From Candidatus Agathobaculum merdigallinarum (GTDB taxonomy: Bacteria; Bacillota; Clostridia; Oscillospirales; Butyricicoccaceae), in contig DXDO01000068.1 in the NCBI GenBank assembly GCA_019115425.1, forward strand, positions 1-26,427: a DNA stretch of 26,427 nt, given 5' to 3'. Shown piece after piece: positions 24,020 to 26,427 of this stretch (its first letter is position 1; each line of letters starts with the position of its first letter). The notes below the pieces were generated by a model. The model searched no databases. It was not told the DNA's origin and worked only from the letters and a program-made list of their open reading frames with translations. Both the position numbers and the translations under genes were made by a program.

Positions 24020-25171
24020 ATGCAGTTTTCCTTTATTGAAGCGATGAAGGAGATCTTGGCGAGCTCAGGTTTTGCTGCTTTGGCGGAGGACCCGCGCAGC
24101 CTGATTATGATCCTCATCTCGTTTGTCCTGCTTTATCTGGGCATTGGGAAAAAGTTTGAGCCGCTGCTGCTTGTCCCGATCGCCTTCGGCATCCTGCTGG
24201 CAAACTTTCCGCTTACCGGCATGCTCAATGCGCCGGCGGACGGTTCCAGCCCGGGTATGCTGTGGGTGTTCTATCAAGGCGTGGAGCATGCGATTTATCC
24301 ATCGCTTATCTTCCTTGGCATTGGCGCGATGACCGATTTCGGGCCGCTGATTGCGCGTCCGTCTTCGCTGTTGCTGGGCGCGGCGGCGCAGCTCGGTATC
24401 TTTTCTGCGTTTCTGCTGGCGCTGGCGCTGGGATTCCCGGGCGCGGTCGCGGCGGCGATCGGCGTCATCGGCGGTGCAGACGGCCCGACGGCGATTCTGG
24501 TGGCTTCTCGCTTGGCGTCGGATTATCTGCCCGCGATTGCGATTGCGGCCTATTCCTACATGGCGCTGATCCCCATGATCCAGCCGCCGCTCATGCGCCT
24601 GCTGACGACCAAGAAAGAGCGCGAGGTCAAGATGGAGCAGCTTCGCCCAGTCTCCAAGACCGAAAAGATCGTGTTCCCGATTGCAGTTGCGACTGTGGTG
24701 ATCCTGCTCATTCCGGACACCGCGCCGCTGATCGGTATGCTGATGCTGGGCAATCTGCTGCGTGAGTGCGGCGTGACCGAGCGACTGTCCGATACCGCGC
24801 AGAACGCGCTGTGCAACATCGTCACCATTTTCCTGGGGCTGTCGGTCGGCTGCAAGGCTGTCGCGGATACCTTCCTGACTTGGGATACCATCAAGATCAT
24901 CCTCCTCGGCTTGATTGCGTTCTGCTTCTCGACGATTGGCGGTCTGATCTTCGGCAAGATCATGTACAAGCTGTCCGGCGGTAAGGTCAACCCGCTGATC
25001 GGCTCGGCAGGCGTTTCCGCCGTTCCCATGGCGGCGCGTGTCTCGCAGGTCGAGGGTCAGAAGGCCAACCCGGCGAACTTCCTGCTCATGCATGCCATGG
25101 GCCCGAATGTGGCGGGTGTCATCGGTTCCGCAGTTGCCGCAGGCTTCCTGCTCAAGGTGTTTGGCGCGTAA
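24020..25171 (+). CDS. oadB: Na+-translocating oxaloacetate decarboxylase beta subunit
   Basis: 383 residues with about nine or more membrane segments. Signature stretches are GVIGGADGPTAILVASRLA and NPLIGSAGVSAVPMAARVSQ, both conserved among beta subunits of sodium-pumping decarboxylases. It decarboxylates carboxybiotin and exports Na+, which could supply the sodium gradient used by the TRAP transporter found in this same window. Methylmalonyl- or glutaconyl-CoA decarboxylases share this subunit, but the OadA-type alpha gene points to oxaloacetate. Confidence 0.95.
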   Translation: MQFSFIEAMKEILASSGFAALAEDPRSLIMILISFVLLYLGIGKKFEPLLLVPIAFGILLANFPLTGMLNAPADGSSPGMLWVFYQGVEHAIYPSLIFLGIGAMTDFGPLIARPSSLLLGAAAQLGIFSAFLLALALGFPGAVAAAIGVIGGADGPTAILVASRLASDYLPAIAIAAYSYMALIPMIQPPLMRLLTTKKEREVKMEQLRPVSKTEKIVFPIAVATVVILLIPDTAPLIGMLMLGNLLRECGVTERLSDTAQNALCNIVTIFLGLSVGCKAVADTFLTWDTIKIILLGLIAFCFSTIGGLIFGKIMYKLSGGKVNPLIGSAGVSAVPMAARVSQVEGQKANPANFLLMHAMGPNVAGVIGSAVAAGFLLKVFGA

Positions 25172-25194
25172 TCGGCCAAAAGAAAATATACGCC

Positions 25195-25230
25195 AACGAG
25201 GCGCCGGAGTTCAGTCCGGCGCCTCGTTTT
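25195..25230 (+). terminator. Intrinsic terminator of the decarboxylase operon
   Basis: ACGAGGCGCCGGA (25196-25208) pairs with TCCGGCGCCTCGT (25215-25227) across a GTTCAG loop and is followed by T residues. It starts 24 bp after the beta-subunit stop. Confidence 0.88.
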
Positions 25231-25286
25231 ACATTGGCGACAGAAAATACACTGGAAATTTTTCTTTGCGTTTAAAAGGGGAAATG

Positions 25287-25314
25287 TTGACAAAGTTCGC
25301 CTAAATGCTATAAT
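25287..25314 (+). promoter_or_regulatory. Near-consensus promoter of the TetR gene
   Basis: TTGACA (25287-25292), 16 bp, TATAAT (25309-25314). The expected start is near 25321, leaving a leader of only about 12-25 nt. Confidence 0.75.
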
Positions 25315-25332
25315 AAAAGAAGAAATGAACGG

Positions 25333-25920
25333 GTGGTCTTTATTGTGCAGGTTTTGAAGGATGAACTGAGACATAAGATTTTGTTGGAGGCGCAGCATCT
25401 GTTTTTGCAGAGGGGATACGACCGTACTTCGCTTCAGATGATTGCGGATAAGGTGAATATCAGCAAAAGCAACCTTTACCATTACTTCAAGAACAAGGAG
25501 GAATTGTTCTACGAGTTGACCGACAGCGCGGCTGACGGACTGAAAAAGCTGATCATGCGTTTCCGCGACAAGCGGTTTGACCTGCTTACCGGACAACGCG
25601 AATATCAGGTGCTGCTGACCGAAGAGGTGATCTCGCTGCTGCTGGCGGAAAAATACGGACTGTTGCTGATTATGGAGCAGGCGCAGGGCACGCGGTATGA
25701 AGAGCTGCGCACCAGTCTGATCGATATGCTGGCCGCCAAAACCGCCCCGCTGCTTGCGGATGAGGATAACTGCCTGCTGCTCGCGCAGATCATGGCGCGC
25801 AATCTGATCGATGGCACCGTTCAGATATTGAAAAACCGCGTCCGGCCCCGTGAGGTGCGGGCCAACCTCAATCGTTTGGTCGAATACCATACCAAGGGAA
25901 TTAACGCGCTGCTGAAATAA
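25333..25920 (+). CDS. TetR/AcrR family transcriptional regulator
   Basis: 195 residues from the GTG at 25333; the GTG at 25345 is also possible and neither has a strong ribosome site. The N-terminal helix-turn-helix is typical: ILLEAQHLFLQRGYDRTSLQ, MIADKVNISKSNLYHYFKNK, EELFYEL. The C-terminal helical ligand domain is unassigned. It stands alone between two terminators and has its own promoter, so its target could be itself, the decarboxylase operon or distant genes. Confidence 0.92.
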   Translation: MVFIVQVLKDELRHKILLEAQHLFLQRGYDRTSLQMIADKVNISKSNLYHYFKNKEELFYELTDSAADGLKKLIMRFRDKRFDLLTGQREYQVLLTEEVISLLLAEKYGLLLIMEQAQGTRYEELRTSLIDMLAAKTAPLLADEDNCLLLAQIMARNLIDGTVQILKNRVRPREVRANLNRLVEYHTKGINALLK

Positions 25921-25939
25921 AAGCAGCGCGTTTTTTTTG
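25903..25939 (+). terminator. Intrinsic terminator overlapping the TetR stop
   Basis: AACGCGCTGC (25903-25912), inside the last codons, pairs with GCAGCGCGTT (25924-25933) and is followed by further T residues to 25939. The stop codon lies in the loop. Confidence 0.85.
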
Positions 25940-26003
25940 CGATAAATAGAGACCGGTTGTTCATTTTATGTGATATGACACAGAAAAATCGACAAATACT
26001 GCG

Positions 26004-26032
26004 TTCTATCCGGAATTCAAGGCGCATAAATT
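26004..26032 (+). promoter_or_regulatory. Possible sigma-E-type promoter of spoIIID
   Basis: CATAAATT (26025-26032) is close to the sigma-E -10 pattern CATACAnT, with a weak TTCTAT (26004-26009) at 15-bp spacing. spoIIID is known to be transcribed by sigma-E in Bacillus, which is why this was looked for. No good sigma-A promoter is seen in 25940-26070. Confidence 0.25.
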
Positions 26033-26070
26033 GGAATTAGTGAAAGCGTCAACAGGCAGGGGGGACGACG

Positions 26071-26346
26071 GTGAAAGGCTTACCCGAAGAACGCACGATC
26101 CGGCTCGCGCAGTATATGGTCGAAGAAAATGCAACCGTGCGCCAGACTGCGGCACGGTTTGGCGTGTCCAAATCGACCGTACATAAGGATATCACAACGC
26201 GGCTGAAAAAGCTCAATGCCGTGCTGTATGACAGTGTGCAGGAGGTGCTTCGCACCAACAAGCAGGAGCGGCATATCCGCGGCGGCATGGCGACCAGAGA
26301 AAAATACCGTGCCAAGGCTGAGGAGCGGAAGGGCGGCAAAAACTAA
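26071..26346 (+). CDS. spoIIID: Sporulation transcriptional regulator SpoIIID
   Basis: 91 residues from a GTG preceded by CAGGGGGG. The helix-turn-helix VRQTAARFGVSKSTVHKDIT and the following ERHIRGGMATREKY are hallmark SpoIIID sequence. It is a small DNA-binding protein that switches many mother-cell genes on or off during endospore formation. Its presence marks the host as a spore former, or a lineage that recently was. Length agrees with the family (about 80-95). Confidence 0.96.
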   Translation: MKGLPEERTIRLAQYMVEENATVRQTAARFGVSKSTVHKDITTRLKKLNAVLYDSVQEVLRTNKQERHIRGGMATREKYRAKAEERKGGKN

Positions 26347-26349
26347 AAA

Positions 26350-26373
26350 CCGGCTGTCCTGATGGACAGCCGG
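26350..26373 (-). terminator. Hairpin after spoIIID, T-run on the minus strand
   Basis: CCGGCTGTCC-TGAT-GGACAGCCGG, 10-bp stem. The run of A before it becomes a T-run on the minus strand, so it is a proper intrinsic terminator only for a leftward gene beyond the window. In the spoIIID direction it lacks T residues. The last 54 bp show no gene. Confidence 0.55.
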
Positions 26374-26427
26374 AAAATAGCGGTATGTGTAAACCGTGCT
26401 TTTGTCAAATCTAAACCCATATTAACG

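Noticed and set aside
24065..25093. 342-codon minus-strand frame across oadB
   Set aside because: It is a highly charged shadow of a membrane protein gene, with no ribosome site and no family motif.

Overview
The window looks like chromosome of a spore-forming, anaerobic Clostridia bacterium with fairly high GC, probably a gut Oscillospirales relative (Agathobaculum/Butyricicoccus-like; the genus is a guess). The basis is a clear SpoIIID gene at the right end, a Na+-pumping oxaloacetate decarboxylase, Gram-positive style lipoprotein signals, strong AGGAGG ribosome sites and many oxidoreductases. No phage, transposase or CRISPR array is visible.

Layout. (1) 33-5874: a LysR regulator faces a rightward set made of an aldo/keto reductase, a lipoprotein esterase, a second lipoprotein alpha/beta hydrolase, a lipoprotein flavodoxin and a cytoplasmic flavodoxin-type reductase. 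Two transcription units in this set start from near-identical promoter-upstream boxes (1087-1153 and 3251-3317), which suggests one regulator for both. (2) 6001-19071: a large catabolic island with a GH28 pectinase-like enzyme, a DctP-DctQ-DctM TRAP transporter, an AraC regulator, an operon of an Fe-S old-yellow-enzyme-like protein, an SDR and a fumarate-reductase-like flavoprotein, a second AraC regulator, and a pair of Gfo/Idh/MocA oxidoreductases. I infer uptake of a plant sugar acid or acidic glycoside followed by an unusual redox route; the pathway is not one I recognise. (3) 19482-21032: TatD nuclease and a Cof-type HAD phosphatase, housekeeping. (4) 21368-21701: a tRNA-Arg(CCT) with an altered elbow, behind a promoter and a structured leader. 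(5) 21762-25171: oxaloacetate decarboxylase operon in four genes (carboxyltransferase, gamma, biotin carrier, beta). (6) 25333-26346: TetR regulator and SpoIIID.

The most striking non-coding signal is a ~214-bp multi-hairpin element present twice (7441-7655 and 19152-19364). The copies differ in sequence, but several stem differences are compensatory on both arms, so the folded structure appears conserved. The second is the tRNA-Arg, where the nearly invariant G19-C56 elbow pair seems to be replaced by U19-A56. The third is the pair of matching promoter boxes in region 1.
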